Assembly: GCA_003647095.1 (NCBI GenBank)
Contig: QMME01000113.1
Span: forward strand, 1-10,774
Direction: 5' to 3'
Length of the DNA: 10,774 bases
Origin: Deltaproteobacteria bacterium
GTDB taxonomy: Bacteria > Myxococcota > B64-G9
Shown: in pieces, positions 1 through 7,388 of the stretch
Position numbering within the stretch: the first letter of the stretch is position 1
Layout of the letters: each line of letters opens with the position of its first letter
Made by a program: the position numbers and the translations under genes
Notes under the pieces: generated by a model
Databases searched by the model: none
Seen by the model: the letters and a program-made list of their open reading frames with translations, nothing else
Told to the model about the DNA's origin: nothing

Positions 1-666
1 CACGTCCACGCCGAAGCCGGCCAGGGTGCCGTAGTTGGTGACCATTTCCGTCTGCGCGGTATCGCCCAGGTATTCCTGGATCTGGGTGGTCTTCAGTCCC
101 GCGAAGGCATAGCCCCAGGGCAGGTTGAGCTGGAGCTTGGCGCCGGGCACCAGGCCGCTGTTGAGCGGGAACACGCCGCTGCCACCCCAGGATATCTTGT
201 AGGAATAGCCCAGCCGGAAGCGATCGCCGCTTACCGGAAACAGCACCAGCTCCAGGTTGGCGCCCTCGCCCAGTTCGGGCGCCAGATCGTAGCTGAGGCG
301 GATGTAGGAGCCGTCGTCGCTGATGGCGGTGTCGCTCTCGTCGTTGATCAGGAAACGCACCACCAGCGAGGCCTCGGTGGTGAGCCGGGGAAAGAACGAC
401 GGCAGCTTCTTGTAGAGCGCCAGGTGGCTCAAGGTCTCGAAGCCCGAGTAACGGGTGTCGTAGTTGTCGAAAAACAGCGTGTTGGAACGATCGGCGCCGA
501 TGCCGAAGCCGGGGCTGTTGGTGGGAGTCTCGCCGGGCCCGGCGAAGAAGTTGTTCTCGCTGAGGGTGAAGGTGAGTCGGGTGTCCAGGAAGTCGCCGGC
601 CTGCGCCGTTGCCGCCAGCAGCATCACTCCCAGAAACATGCCCAGGGTCTTGCTCGTGCCTGTCAT
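1..666 (-). CDS. Exported, probable outer-membrane beta-barrel protein (N-terminal part, truncated by window edge)
   Basis: Reading leftward from the ATG at 666, the frame stays open for 222 codons to base 1, so the C-terminus lies outside the window. Residues 1-23 form a signal peptide with a basic N-terminus, a hydrophobic core (about 9-19) and an AQA signal-peptidase-I-like end before Gly-Asp; there is no lipobox Cys. The mature part has no further hydrophobic helix. It shows alternating polar/aromatic stretches such as RLTFTLSENNFF, NTLFFDNYDTRYSGF and DRFRLGYSYKISW, as expected for amphipathic beta strands of an outer-membrane barrel. AAAGGAA lies 7 nt before the start. It follows the 703-2229 lipoprotein gene after 36 nt, so it is probably the fourth or fifth gene of that operon. 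A secreted beta-rich protein that is not a barrel cannot be excluded. No specific family is recognised. Confidence 0.8.
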   Translation of the reverse strand, partial: MTGTSKTLGMFLGVMLLAATAQAGDFLDTRLTFTLSENNFFAGPGETPTNSPGFGIGADRSNTLFFDNYDTRYSGFETLSHLALYKKLPSFFPRLTTEASLVVRFLINDESDTAISDDGSYIRLSYDLAPELGEGANLELVLFPVSGDRFRLGYSYKISWGGSGVFPLNSGLVPGAKLQLNLPWGYAFAGLKTTQIQEYLGDTAQTEMVTNYGTLAGFGVDV

Positions 667-702
667 CCTGTGCTTCCTTTCTCGCGGTATCTTTTCCGCC
701 TG

Positions 703-2229
703 CTATCGTTGCATGTCGGCCGGGGCATCGCCGGCCAGCCGGCCCACGTAGACCACCCAGCGAGGCCGGGCCGCCCGCACCTGCAGCAGGTTGCCCTGCA
801 GGAAGGGGATGGTCCGGCCCAGGTTCTCCGCTGCCAGGGGATCGTAGTTCACCAGTGACTGGGAAGTTATCACGTTGATGAGGGGCCCGGTTCCGTCGTC
901 CAGCGCCACCACCCACTGCCCGAACTGGCGCATGGTGGTGAGCTCGGCGCAGATGTGCCCGCCACCGATGCGCACCCGCCGGCAACGTGGTCCCACGCCC
1001 TGCAGGTCGGCCTCCCAGGGACACATGACCGGGTCCTGCTCGATGACATCGGCCAGCGCCGCGCCCGTACCGACAACGGTCTGCACCGCGAACGACACCG
1101 CCCCATCGTGCTTGAGGCAGTTGACCATGCAAACGGCCTCCGGGTGCGAGGCATCCAGCCAGTCGGGCACGACCTCGCTGTCGCCGTTGAAGTCACAGTC
1201 CACGAACACGTCGGGGGCACGCACGTTCTCCAGGCGCACCCGGGACGATTCCCGGGCTTCCATGGTCCAGTTCTTCTTGGAGTGACCGCACAGGTGCAGG
1301 TTGGAAGTGGAGTTCTCGTTGCACATGGCGGTGGTGATCAGCGCCGGTGGCAACGCGCCGTCGAGATCGTCGATGCGGAACGGTTCCGGGTCGAGCCGCT
1401 CGTCGACCGCCCGCTGCCAGGAGGGAAAACTGATCTGCGTGCATCCCGAAAAGTCCTGGCTGGAACCCACCAGCCGGTCCAGGCGATCACCCACTTCAAC
1501 GTCGTCGGGGTAGGAATAGTTGTAGACATAGAGATGGTTGAAGGCCCCGTCGCCGGCCAGGTCGCTGACGAAGAAGCCCTCGTTGAAGATACCGGTGACC
1601 ACCAGCTGGCCATGGCCGTCCTGGAAGGGACCGGCCGGATCGTCGGCCCGGCAATCGATGTCCACGAACATGTCGTGCAACACCGAAGAATCGATGTTCT
1701 CCTCCTGCTCCAGCCAGGGGGCGTACTGGATCTCGTACAGCCGGGGCCGGCGGAAAAAGACGGCGTTGGACGTGCCGGCGGCAAAACTGCCTTCCCGGCG
1801 CAGCAGTTGCAAGGGCTTGCTGCCGCCTTCCACCACGTCGCCGGGCACCAGCTGTACATCCTGCAGCCACAGGGTGAAGCGCCCGAACACCTTGCGCACG
1901 GAGACCTCGCCCTCGGCCCGCCCCTCGGAAAACCGCGGTGGATCCGGATTGACCGATACGATCTGGCCCGGTGCCGCCTGTACGCCGACCGGCCCGGTGA
2001 AATCCAGGGGCTGGCCGTGCACGTCGTAGGCAGTGGCACTGTAGTGGACGGTTACCTCGCCGCCGGGAATATCGAAGGGACTGGCGGCGCTGCCGTCGCC
2101 ACCGGAGCCGGAGACGGTAATGGTGACGTCGAATCCTCCCAGCCCCGGCTCCAGCCGCAGCTTCTCGGTACAGGCCGTCGCCAGGACCGCCACCACCATG
2201 ACCACGCTCGGCAGTAGATTTTTTCTCAT
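703..2229 (-). CDS. Lipoprotein with N-terminal beta-sandwich-like region and one OB-type unit
   Basis: This 508-residue protein starts at the ATG at 2229, preceded by GAGGTG. Residues 1-20 are a lipoprotein signal ending in LATAC (lipidated Cys20). Thr at +2 predicts outer-membrane sorting under the E. coli rule. Residues 33-125 look like a beta-sandwich (alternating VTITV, VTVHYSATAYD, FTLWLQDV). Residues 164-500 resemble the OB-type unit present twice in the upstream 821-residue lipoprotein. Shared landmarks are an LYEIQ opening (about 164), QLVVTGIF..GFFVSDLAGDG (209-228), a VEVGDRL turn (245-250), VRLENV (331-336), and a final strand group QWVVALDDGTGPLINVI (438-454). No catalytic motif is visible. 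About a dozen Cys residues suggest disulphides. The 5'-nucleotidase gene ends only 19 nt upstream, so the two are co-transcribed. A nucleic-acid- or ligand-binding accessory lipoprotein is an inference. Confidence 0.9.
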   Translation of the reverse strand: MRKNLLPSVVMVVAVLATACTEKLRLEPGLGGFDVTITVSGSGGDGSAASPFDIPGGEVTVHYSATAYDVHGQPLDFTGPVGVQAAPGQIVSVNPDPPRFSEGRAEGEVSVRKVFGRFTLWLQDVQLVPGDVVEGGSKPLQLLRREGSFAAGTSNAVFFRRPRLYEIQYAPWLEQEENIDSSVLHDMFVDIDCRADDPAGPFQDGHGQLVVTGIFNEGFFVSDLAGDGAFNHLYVYNYSYPDDVEVGDRLDRLVGSSQDFSGCTQISFPSWQRAVDERLDPEPFRIDDLDGALPPALITTAMCNENSTSNLHLCGHSKKNWTMEARESSRVRLENVRAPDVFVDCDFNGDSEVVPDWLDASHPEAVCMVNCLKHDGAVSFAVQTVVGTGAALADVIEQDPVMCPWEADLQGVGPRCRRVRIGGGHICAELTTMRQFGQWVVALDDGTGPLINVITSQSLVNYDPLAAENLGRTIPFLQGNLLQVRAARPRWVVYVGRLAGDAPADMQR

Positions 2230-2248
2230 GGCGCCACCTCGCTCCCGC

Positions 2249-4606
2249 CTAGTTGACCTTGCGGGTTATGCGCCCGTCCGACTCACCCACCACGATGGGG
2301 AAATCCAGCGGGTTGCGACAGAACTGCACCGCCAGGCTGTCGATGGCCGTGCAACGGAACAGTACCTGCTGGCGCTGCTCGGGCGTCAGCCGACCATCAC
2401 TGAAATCGAGTACGTCGCCGCAAGTGCAGGCCCCGCGCAAGACGATGGAGCGCCGGCCAGCTTCGTCGGAATGCTCCTGGCAGAAGGAAAGCGAGAAGGC
2501 ATCGACCTCGTTGGGATCCGGTGCGGCCAGCAGCTGCCGGCAGGTGGGGAAACCACGCAGCAATTCCAGCAGGGCGTCACGCATGGGAACGCCGGTATCG
2601 ATCTTGGTGATGTTGCGGCGCAGCACCTCGAATCCCGAGCCGCCCTTGGCGATGTAGTCGTTGGTGGCCAGCTTGTAGGAAGCTTCCAGGTTGAGCGGTT
2701 GTCCGCTGATCTTGATGTCCTCGGCCGGGTGGGCATAGCAGGCTCCCCGGTTGCACTCCCAGCGGGTGGTGCCCTGGTAGTCGGGCTGGCAGATGTCTTC
2801 CCGGTACTGGCAGCAGTCCTCGGCGGTGCTGCAGGGATAGTGTTCCTCGTTGCGGTTGACCTGGCCGCAGTTCATGATGAAGGAGGCTCCCGAGACCTGT
2901 GCCTGGCTCTGGCAACCGCGGCCGTTGCTGCGTTCGGTGACGAAATCGAACAGCTCCTGGATCTCGCGGCCGGAAAGGTACATGACGGTGATGGTGTTTT
3001 CGAAGGGGAAGGAGTTGAATATCGACTCCATGTCGATGAGCCCGGCATAGAGGTTGTCGCGGATACCCAGGGTATTGGTGACGCAGAACTCCGCCTCCAC
3101 CCGCTTGCGGCGCATCATGGCCAGGGTGGTCAGGTTGCCCAGTTCCGAGTCTCCGCCGGTGCCGGTGTTCTTGCGGTTGATGGTGCGCGGGGCGTAGCCA
3201 TAGATCTGGGTGAGAATGAACCGGGGATCCAGCTCCATGCGTACCCGGTAAGGCTCCAGCAGGTTGCGGCTGCGGGCATCGAGCTGGCCCCGGCAGTAGT
3301 TGGCCAGGGCCTCGGCATCGCGCACGAAGCTGGTGGTATCACCGAAGGGATAGCTGTAGGGATCGGGCCGGGGCTCGGCGCACCAGATGGAATCCACGGG
3401 AAAGATCCGTTGCTGGTGCGATACCAGCTCGGCTCCGTAGGGAGCCAGCCGCGGCAACGAGCAGTCGCCGTCGCTGTTGCAGCTGCTGCCGCGGCTGAAA
3501 TGATCCTGGCGCGGGCCGCAGCCCTGGTCGTCGCAGACCACGCAAGTGCCGCCGTCACAAGCGTAGTGTTCGGCGGGTACGGCCACGGCCAGGTCCAGGC
3601 GGGTGACGAACTTGGCAAAGGCTCCCGGGTGCTCCAGCAACACCTCCCGCCCGGCCGGGTCGCTCAGCAGCATGGGCGGGTGGGTAAGCACGTGCAGGTG
3701 CCCACCCAGGATGACATCGATGCCCCTCACCCCGGGCACCCAGTATTTCTTCACTCCCGGCTGGCACTCGGGGCAGTCCAGCTCCAGCCAGGGATCCTCG
3801 GCCCGCCGCAGGTAGTGGCCGACGTCATGATCGGCCGGGAAGTAGATCTCGTGGCCGTCGGTCAGCTCCTGGTCCTCGCTCAGGCCCAGGTGGGAAGCGA
3901 CCACCACCAGGTCCACGGCCGGGGAGAGGAAGTTGACGTAGGCCCGCACCGCCTCGTTGGCCTCCACCGGGGTGATGCCGGTGGAGTTGCCGCCCCGGGT
4001 GATCGAGTACATGGAACCGATGTCACCCATGCCGATCACCGCCAGGCGCAGGCCCCCGGCGTTGACGATGGTGAAGGGTTGCACGTAGCGACCCAGTTGC
4101 CGGTTCTTCTCCTCCTGCCAGTCTTCGAAGATGTAGTTGGCCGCCAGGAAGGGGAAGTTGACCCAGTTCGAGACCTGCAGCACCAGGTTGTCCGTACCCT
4201 TGTCGAACTCGTGGTTGCCCACGGTCATGACGTCGGGGGGGATGCTGGCCAGCCAGCGGAACTCCGGCTCGCCGCTGCCGAAGTTGAAGACCGGCGCTCC
4301 CTGGAAGACGTCGCCGGTATCGATGTAGATCACCCGCTGGCCCAGGCGCCGCTCGCGTTCGATGATGGCCGCCACCCGCTCGGCCCCGCCATAGGGGCCG
4401 GTCTCCTCGTAGAGGCCGTCGCCCACGTCGTGGGAATTGGGCTTGAGGTGGTAGGGAAAGATGCGGCTGTGGATGTCCGAGGTGTGCAGGAAGGTAAGCG
4501 AGACGGTGTGCCCGCGCAGCACCGGCTGCTCGCTTTCCACCGTGCAACCGGCCAGCAGCAAGACCCCCGCAGCCAGGCCGACAATCAATCGAGGAGTTCT
4601 TTTCAT
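2249..4606 (-). CDS. Surface lipoprotein 5'-nucleotidase / UDP-sugar hydrolase-like metallophosphoesterase with Cys-rich insertions
   Basis: This 785-residue protein has a lipoprotein signal ending LLAGC (Cys21). The calcineurin-like catalytic domain spans about 36-345. Metal ligands visible in order are SDIH (Asp44, His46), TGDVFQG (Asp99), GNHEFD (Asn131, His132), ASHL (His239) and GGHLH (His303, His305). The 5'-nucleotidase C-terminal domain covers about 463-670: DSELGNL (486-492), NSFPFENTI (531-539), SGREIQELFDF (545-555) and NDYIAKGGSGF (649-659). Enzymes of the UshA/NadN/CpdB class hydrolyse nucleotides, UDP-sugars or cyclic nucleotides outside the inner membrane; the substrate here cannot be read from sequence. 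Unusual are Cys-rich insertions at about 350-409 and 565-623 and a Cys-containing C-terminal tail (689-763), giving 25 Cys besides the lipid one and a length above the roughly 550 residues of UshA. The start is weakly supported (GGGAAAAG), but the signal peptide fits it. It lies between two OB-unit lipoprotein genes. Confidence 0.95.
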   Translation of the reverse strand: MKRTPRLIVGLAAGVLLLAGCTVESEQPVLRGHTVSLTFLHTSDIHSRIFPYHLKPNSHDVGDGLYEETGPYGGAERVAAIIERERRLGQRVIYIDTGDVFQGAPVFNFGSGEPEFRWLASIPPDVMTVGNHEFDKGTDNLVLQVSNWVNFPFLAANYIFEDWQEEKNRQLGRYVQPFTIVNAGGLRLAVIGMGDIGSMYSITRGGNSTGITPVEANEAVRAYVNFLSPAVDLVVVASHLGLSEDQELTDGHEIYFPADHDVGHYLRRAEDPWLELDCPECQPGVKKYWVPGVRGIDVILGGHLHVLTHPPMLLSDPAGREVLLEHPGAFAKFVTRLDLAVAVPAEHYACDGGTCVVCDDQGCGPRQDHFSRGSSCNSDGDCSLPRLAPYGAELVSHQQRIFPVDSIWCAEPRPDPYSYPFGDTTSFVRDAEALANYCRGQLDARSRNLLEPYRVRMELDPRFILTQIYGYAPRTINRKNTGTGGDSELGNLTTLAMMRRKRVEAEFCVTNTLGIRDNLYAGLIDMESIFNSFPFENTITVMYLSGREIQELFDFVTERSNGRGCQSQAQVSGASFIMNCGQVNRNEEHYPCSTAEDCCQYREDICQPDYQGTTRWECNRGACYAHPAEDIKISGQPLNLEASYKLATNDYIAKGGSGFEVLRRNITKIDTGVPMRDALLELLRGFPTCRQLLAAPDPNEVDAFSLSFCQEHSDEAGRRSIVLRGACTCGDVLDFSDGRLTPEQRQQVLFRCTAIDSLAVQFCRNPLDFPIVVGESDGRITRKVN

Positions 4607-4634
4607 GCGCTTTTCCCGCGGTGAGGCCCGCTGG

Positions 4635-4659
4635 CGGGCGGACCTGACCCGTCCGCCCG
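4635..4659 (-). promoter_or_regulatory. Intercistronic GC-rich hairpin between the OB/LTD lipoprotein and 5'-nucleotidase genes
   Basis: CGGGCGGAC (4635-4643) and GTCCGCCCG (4651-4659) form a perfect 9-bp stem with a 7-nt loop. It lies in the 61-nt spacer, just after the upstream stop codon (4668-4670) and 28 nt before the 4606 start. A second perfect palindrome, GCCCGGCCGGGC (4655-4666), overlaps its right arm, so two alternative folds are possible. No U-tract follows on the minus strand, so a classical intrinsic terminator is unlikely. Partial attenuation or mRNA stabilisation between the two genes is an inference. GC-rich DNA makes chance stems fairly common. Confidence 0.35.
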
Positions 4660-4667
4660 GCCGGGCT

Positions 4668-7133
4668 TCACTGGCTCACGTGAGAGCAATCGTTGGGCGA
4701 GGGGGTGGTCTGGGTACGCCAGCCGCTCGAGGTCCGCTCCAGCGATTCGTTGGTGAAGGCGAAGCCGTCGATCTCACCGGGATTGCCGGTCTCGTCGAGC
4801 AGGCCGTTGGAGTTGCTGGCCCCCTCGACACCGTAGATGACGGCGTCGACGGGAACGGTACCCGCGGCAATCTGGTCCGCCGGCACGTTGAACAGGGCGA
4901 TACCGTCGGCGGCGTCCGAGGTGTCGACGCCGGCGTTCTGGAAATCGGGGGTGAAGTTGAACTCCTGGTCGTAATCGGGATTCCAGCTGTTGTCGGAGAC
5001 GTTGGGGCCTCCCACCACGAAGCATCCCCCGGCGGGAATGGTGCCGGCCAGTTGTACCACCGATGAGGTATAGTCGGTTCCCCCGTTGCCCAGGGAGTAG
5101 CCGGCAAGATCGATGGGTTGATCGGTGCCGTTGTACAGCTCCACCCACTCGTTGCCGTCATCGGAACCGGGCGAGTTGTAGTAGACCTCGGAGATGATCA
5201 GCCCGCTGGCACCGGCCTCGCAGGCATCGCCGGTGCCGTCGTTGTCTTCGTCGGCCTGGTCGGCGTTGCTCACCAGCGGGCAGTTGTCGTCGCAGTTGCT
5301 GGTGGCGCCGCCGGTGCAGGGAGCGTCGCCGGCCGTGCCCGAACCATCGCCGTCGTCGAGGATGGTATCGCCGTCGACGTCGGGGTCGCAGGCGTCGCCG
5401 GAACCGTCATCGTCCAGGTCGGCCTGGTCGGGGTTGGCCGCCCCGGGGCAGTTGTCGCAGGCGTCGCCGATACCGTCGTCGTCGCCGTCGGCCTGGTCGT
5501 TGTCGAGTTCCGGGCAGTTGTCGCAGGCGTCCCCGTAGGTGTCGCCGTCCGTGTTTTCCTGGTTGGGATTGAAGTCGTCGGGGCAGTTGTCGCTGTCGTT
5601 GGCAATGCCGTCGGAGTCGCGGTCGTTGGGATCGACCTGCTTCTTGACCAGGTCGGCATCCAGGCGCGGCTGCAGCCGGAAGTGATCGTAGGCATAGTCG
5701 AGCGGGCCGGTAATCGATTCGAAGGCATCGCCGGCCCGGCGCTGGTCGTTGGCGGCATCGCAGACCTCGGTGTGATCGGGCGGGCAGGAATAGGCGTACT
5801 CGAAATCCCAGCCCACCACCAGCTCGGCGTCGGGTTGAGCCAGCGCCGCCACCAGGAAATCACCGTGGTCCTTGCTGTCGGAACCCGGAAACACGGCCTG
5901 GGTGACCACCACGTTCTCCACCTTTACCAGCACTCCTTCCAGGCTCTCCGCCAGGGCACCGTCATCGTTGATCTGCTCGCAAGTGGCCAGCACCGGGTCG
6001 GGCACGCTGGCGGTGCCGGTCTTGCTGACGCTGTCGGCCACCAGGCGGGTTTTTTGGTAGTATTCCTCGACGGTGCCGGTGACGGTAACCTCGTCTCCCA
6101 TGCCCACCCCGGAGGTGCCCGAGGGACCACGCACGTAGATACCGCTCCACTGGCCGCCGGCCGGGTCCTCGATGTAGAAGTTCTCCTGGTCACGGTTGGC
6201 ACCGGTGAGAAAGACGGGAGTGGTGACCACCGCCCCGACGACCTTGACGGTACAGCCGCTGGGTACGGCCTGGGGATGATCGGGGTTCTGCAGCCGGGCG
6301 ATGCTGACCGGGGTGTCGGCATCGGGACACTCGGTCACCTGGCAGACGGGATCGCCATTGTCCCGGATCAGGTCGTCGCAGCCGCGCGGGGCCAGGCGGA
6401 ATTCGCTGAAGGAGTATTCCAGCACCCCGGTGAGGTGGTCGAAGTTGTCGCCGCTGGTGCGCTGGTAGTCGTAGTAGTCGGCGAAGGTATCGGTGACGAT
6501 GAGTTCGTCCTGGGAGCCCGGCGCCACCACCCCGAAGTCACCGTGATCATTACCGTCCGCGCCGGGTACCACGTCGCGGGATACGGTGACGTCCTGCACC
6601 TCGACGAGCACGCCCTCGTAGGCCTCGGCGTCGGCGCCACCGGTATGCACCTGGGCGGGGGTGACCACCTCGGGTGCCGGCACCGTGCCCTCCCCGGTCA
6701 CCGTCACCGTGGTGGCTTCGATCTGGCTCTGGTCGTAGAACTCCACGTAGGTACCCTCGATGTCGACGATGTCGCCGACCTTGACGTCGACCCCCAGGCC
6801 CTGGGCGAAGACGTAGATTCCCGAGTACTTGCCACCCTGGGCCTCCTCCACCCAGAAGCCCTTGGGGCTGGAGAGCCGATCGAGCGGGGTGGTGACGATG
6901 ACGCCGCTTACCTTGATGGTGGAGTCGGGGGCGGGATGGTTGGCGGAATCGACATCCTGGATGTCGTAGATGGTGATGCCGGTGACATTGTCGTCGCCGC
7001 CGTTGCTGCCATCGCCGGCATCGTTTCCGCCGTCGTTGTTGTCGCTGGAACGGCCGCTACAGGCTCCCAGGGCCAACAGGAGCGCCATCAACAGGGCCAG
7101 GCCCAGGTGCCGGTGAACCAGTCTTGCTCTCAT
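4668..7133 (-). CDS. Large surface lipoprotein: two OB-type units, TSP3 calcium-binding repeats, lamin-tail domain
   Basis: This 821-residue protein starts at the ATG at 7133, with AAAGGAG 7 nt upstream. The lipoprotein signal ends LALGAC (Cys25; Ser at +2). An Asp/Asn/Gly-rich linker follows (30-50). Two tandem, mutually similar OB-type units span about 51-255 and 275-497. Each has a VSGVIVTTP / VVGAVVTTP strand, a GKYSGIYV / GQWSGIYV strand, EGVLVEVQDV / EGVLVKVENV, NDHGDFGV / KDHGDFLV and FRLAPR / FRLQPR. Residues 503-640 are thrombospondin type-3 repeats (DxDxDGxGDxCDNCP pattern). Residues 643 to about 770 are a lamin-tail domain (GLIISEVYYN, GNEWVELYNG, IDLAGYSL, IPAGGCFVVGG). OB and LTD modules of this kind accompany nuclease domains in ExeM/NucH-type secreted nucleases. 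No nuclease domain is present here, so it is probably a binding or scaffold protein. It is first or second in the operon, 61 nt before the 5'-nucleotidase. Confidence 0.93.
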   Translation of the reverse strand: MRARLVHRHLGLALLMALLLALGACSGRSSDNNDGGNDAGDGSNGGDDNVTGITIYDIQDVDSANHPAPDSTIKVSGVIVTTPLDRLSSPKGFWVEEAQGGKYSGIYVFAQGLGVDVKVGDIVDIEGTYVEFYDQSQIEATTVTVTGEGTVPAPEVVTPAQVHTGGADAEAYEGVLVEVQDVTVSRDVVPGADGNDHGDFGVVAPGSQDELIVTDTFADYYDYQRTSGDNFDHLTGVLEYSFSEFRLAPRGCDDLIRDNGDPVCQVTECPDADTPVSIARLQNPDHPQAVPSGCTVKVVGAVVTTPVFLTGANRDQENFYIEDPAGGQWSGIYVRGPSGTSGVGMGDEVTVTGTVEEYYQKTRLVADSVSKTGTASVPDPVLATCEQINDDGALAESLEGVLVKVENVVVTQAVFPGSDSKDHGDFLVAALAQPDAELVVGWDFEYAYSCPPDHTEVCDAANDQRRAGDAFESITGPLDYAYDHFRLQPRLDADLVKKQVDPNDRDSDGIANDSDNCPDDFNPNQENTDGDTYGDACDNCPELDNDQADGDDDGIGDACDNCPGAANPDQADLDDDGSGDACDPDVDGDTILDDGDGSGTAGDAPCTGGATSNCDDNCPLVSNADQADEDNDGTGDACEAGASGLIISEVYYNSPGSDDGNEWVELYNGTDQPIDLAGYSLGNGGTDYTSSVVQLAGTIPAGGCFVVGGPNVSDNSWNPDYDQEFNFTPDFQNAGVDTSDAADGIALFNVPADQIAAGTVPVDAVIYGVEGASNSNGLLDETGNPGEIDGFAFTNESLERTSSGWRTQTTPSPNDCSHVSQ
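5214..5627 (-). repeat. Thrombospondin type-3 calcium-binding repeat array within the 821-residue lipoprotein
   Basis: Residues 503-640 of the 4668-7133 product are Asp-rich repeats. Successive units are DSDGIANDSDNCP, NTDGDTYGDACDNCP, DGDDDGIGDACDNCP, DLDDDGSGDACD, DVDGDTILDDGDG and DEDNDGTGDACE. Each unit has the DxDxDG calcium loop, and the paired Cys residues form intra-array disulphides in known TSP3 proteins. At DNA level the array is an imperfect tandem repeat of GTCGCAGGCGTC-type words. The fifth unit is altered and carries an insertion (about 590-618), interrupting the regular spacing. In bacterial surface proteins such arrays commonly act as rigid, calcium-stabilised spacers. Here the array would hold the lamin-tail domain away from the OB units. 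Confidence 0.88.
5643..6983 (-). repeat. Tandem intragenic duplication of a ~200-residue OB-type unit
   Basis: Residues 51-255 (about 6369-6983) and 275-497 (about 5643-6311) of the 821-residue lipoprotein align along their whole length. Landmarks stay in the same order: VTTP, SGIYV, VGD/MGD, EGVLV(E/K)V, DHGDF, D.AGDAF/SGDNF and FRL(A/Q)PR. The second copy has a Cys-containing insertion around 450-458 that the first lacks. The copies are clearly diverged, so the duplication is old. A third, more distant copy appears in the neighbouring 508-residue lipoprotein. Confidence 0.75.
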
Positions 7134-7182
7134 GTCTCTTCTCCTTTGTAAAACACTCCATCTTGAACGCGGGACAGGCCGG

Positions 7183-7377
7183 TCACCCGGCCGCGACGCG
7201 AATCGTCACATTAAGCCCTTGCTCAGCCCAAGTCAAACCATATCGGGAACCATTCGCCGCCAGCGGGTCCATTAGCAACGCCCGCCAGGCCCCCTCGCGG
7301 GCGAAGGTCAGCGCTGCCCAGAAAACCACCCCGGCCAGCAGCACCGCCAGCGTCCAGCCTGCCCACACGACAACCAT
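7183..7377 (-). CDS. Small putative single-helix membrane protein
   Basis: This 64-codon ORF starts at the ATG at 7377; an in-frame TAG lies 9 nt upstream, so no longer ATG start exists. Residues 4-25 form a convincing transmembrane helix (WAGWTLAVLLAGVVFWAALTF) followed by basic FAREGAWR, which suggests an N-out or signal-anchor topology. The C-terminal half is soluble (LAANGSRYGLTW, LNVTIRVAAG). Third positions are mostly G or C in the N-terminal half, like the neighbouring genes, and weaker in the second half. No clear Shine-Dalgarno sequence precedes the start, and a 14-bp inverted repeat ends 11 nt upstream. The stop is 49 nt before the start of the 821-residue lipoprotein, so it could be the first gene of that operon. 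No family is recognised, and it could be a chance ORF. Confidence 0.42.
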   Translation of the reverse strand: MVVVWAGWTLAVLLAGVVFWAALTFAREGAWRALLMDPLAANGSRYGLTWAEQGLNVTIRVAAG

Positions 7378-7388
7378 GAGGCCATGCT

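Noticed and set aside
955..2217. Plus-strand open frame of 420 codons opposite the 508-residue lipoprotein
   Set aside because: No ribosome-binding site, no domain, and the opposite strand has a lipobox protein with an operon position.
2120..4624. Plus-strand open frame of 834 codons antisense to the 5'-nucleotidase gene
   Set aside because: It mirrors a gene with clear catalytic motifs. The antisense translation is a low-complexity Gly/Val/Ala/His-rich sequence with no domain, as expected from a G/C third-position shadow.
5214..5627. CRISPR-like or VNTR direct repeats
   Set aside because: The repetition follows codons of thrombospondin type-3 calcium loops within an intact reading frame; units are unequal and lack spacers.
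5118..7151. Plus-strand open frame of 677 codons antisense to the OB/TSP3/LTD lipoprotein
   Set aside because: The translation is a Val/Gly/Ala repeat produced by reading the Asp/Gly-rich repeats backward; the minus strand has signal peptide, Shine-Dalgarno and recognisable domains.
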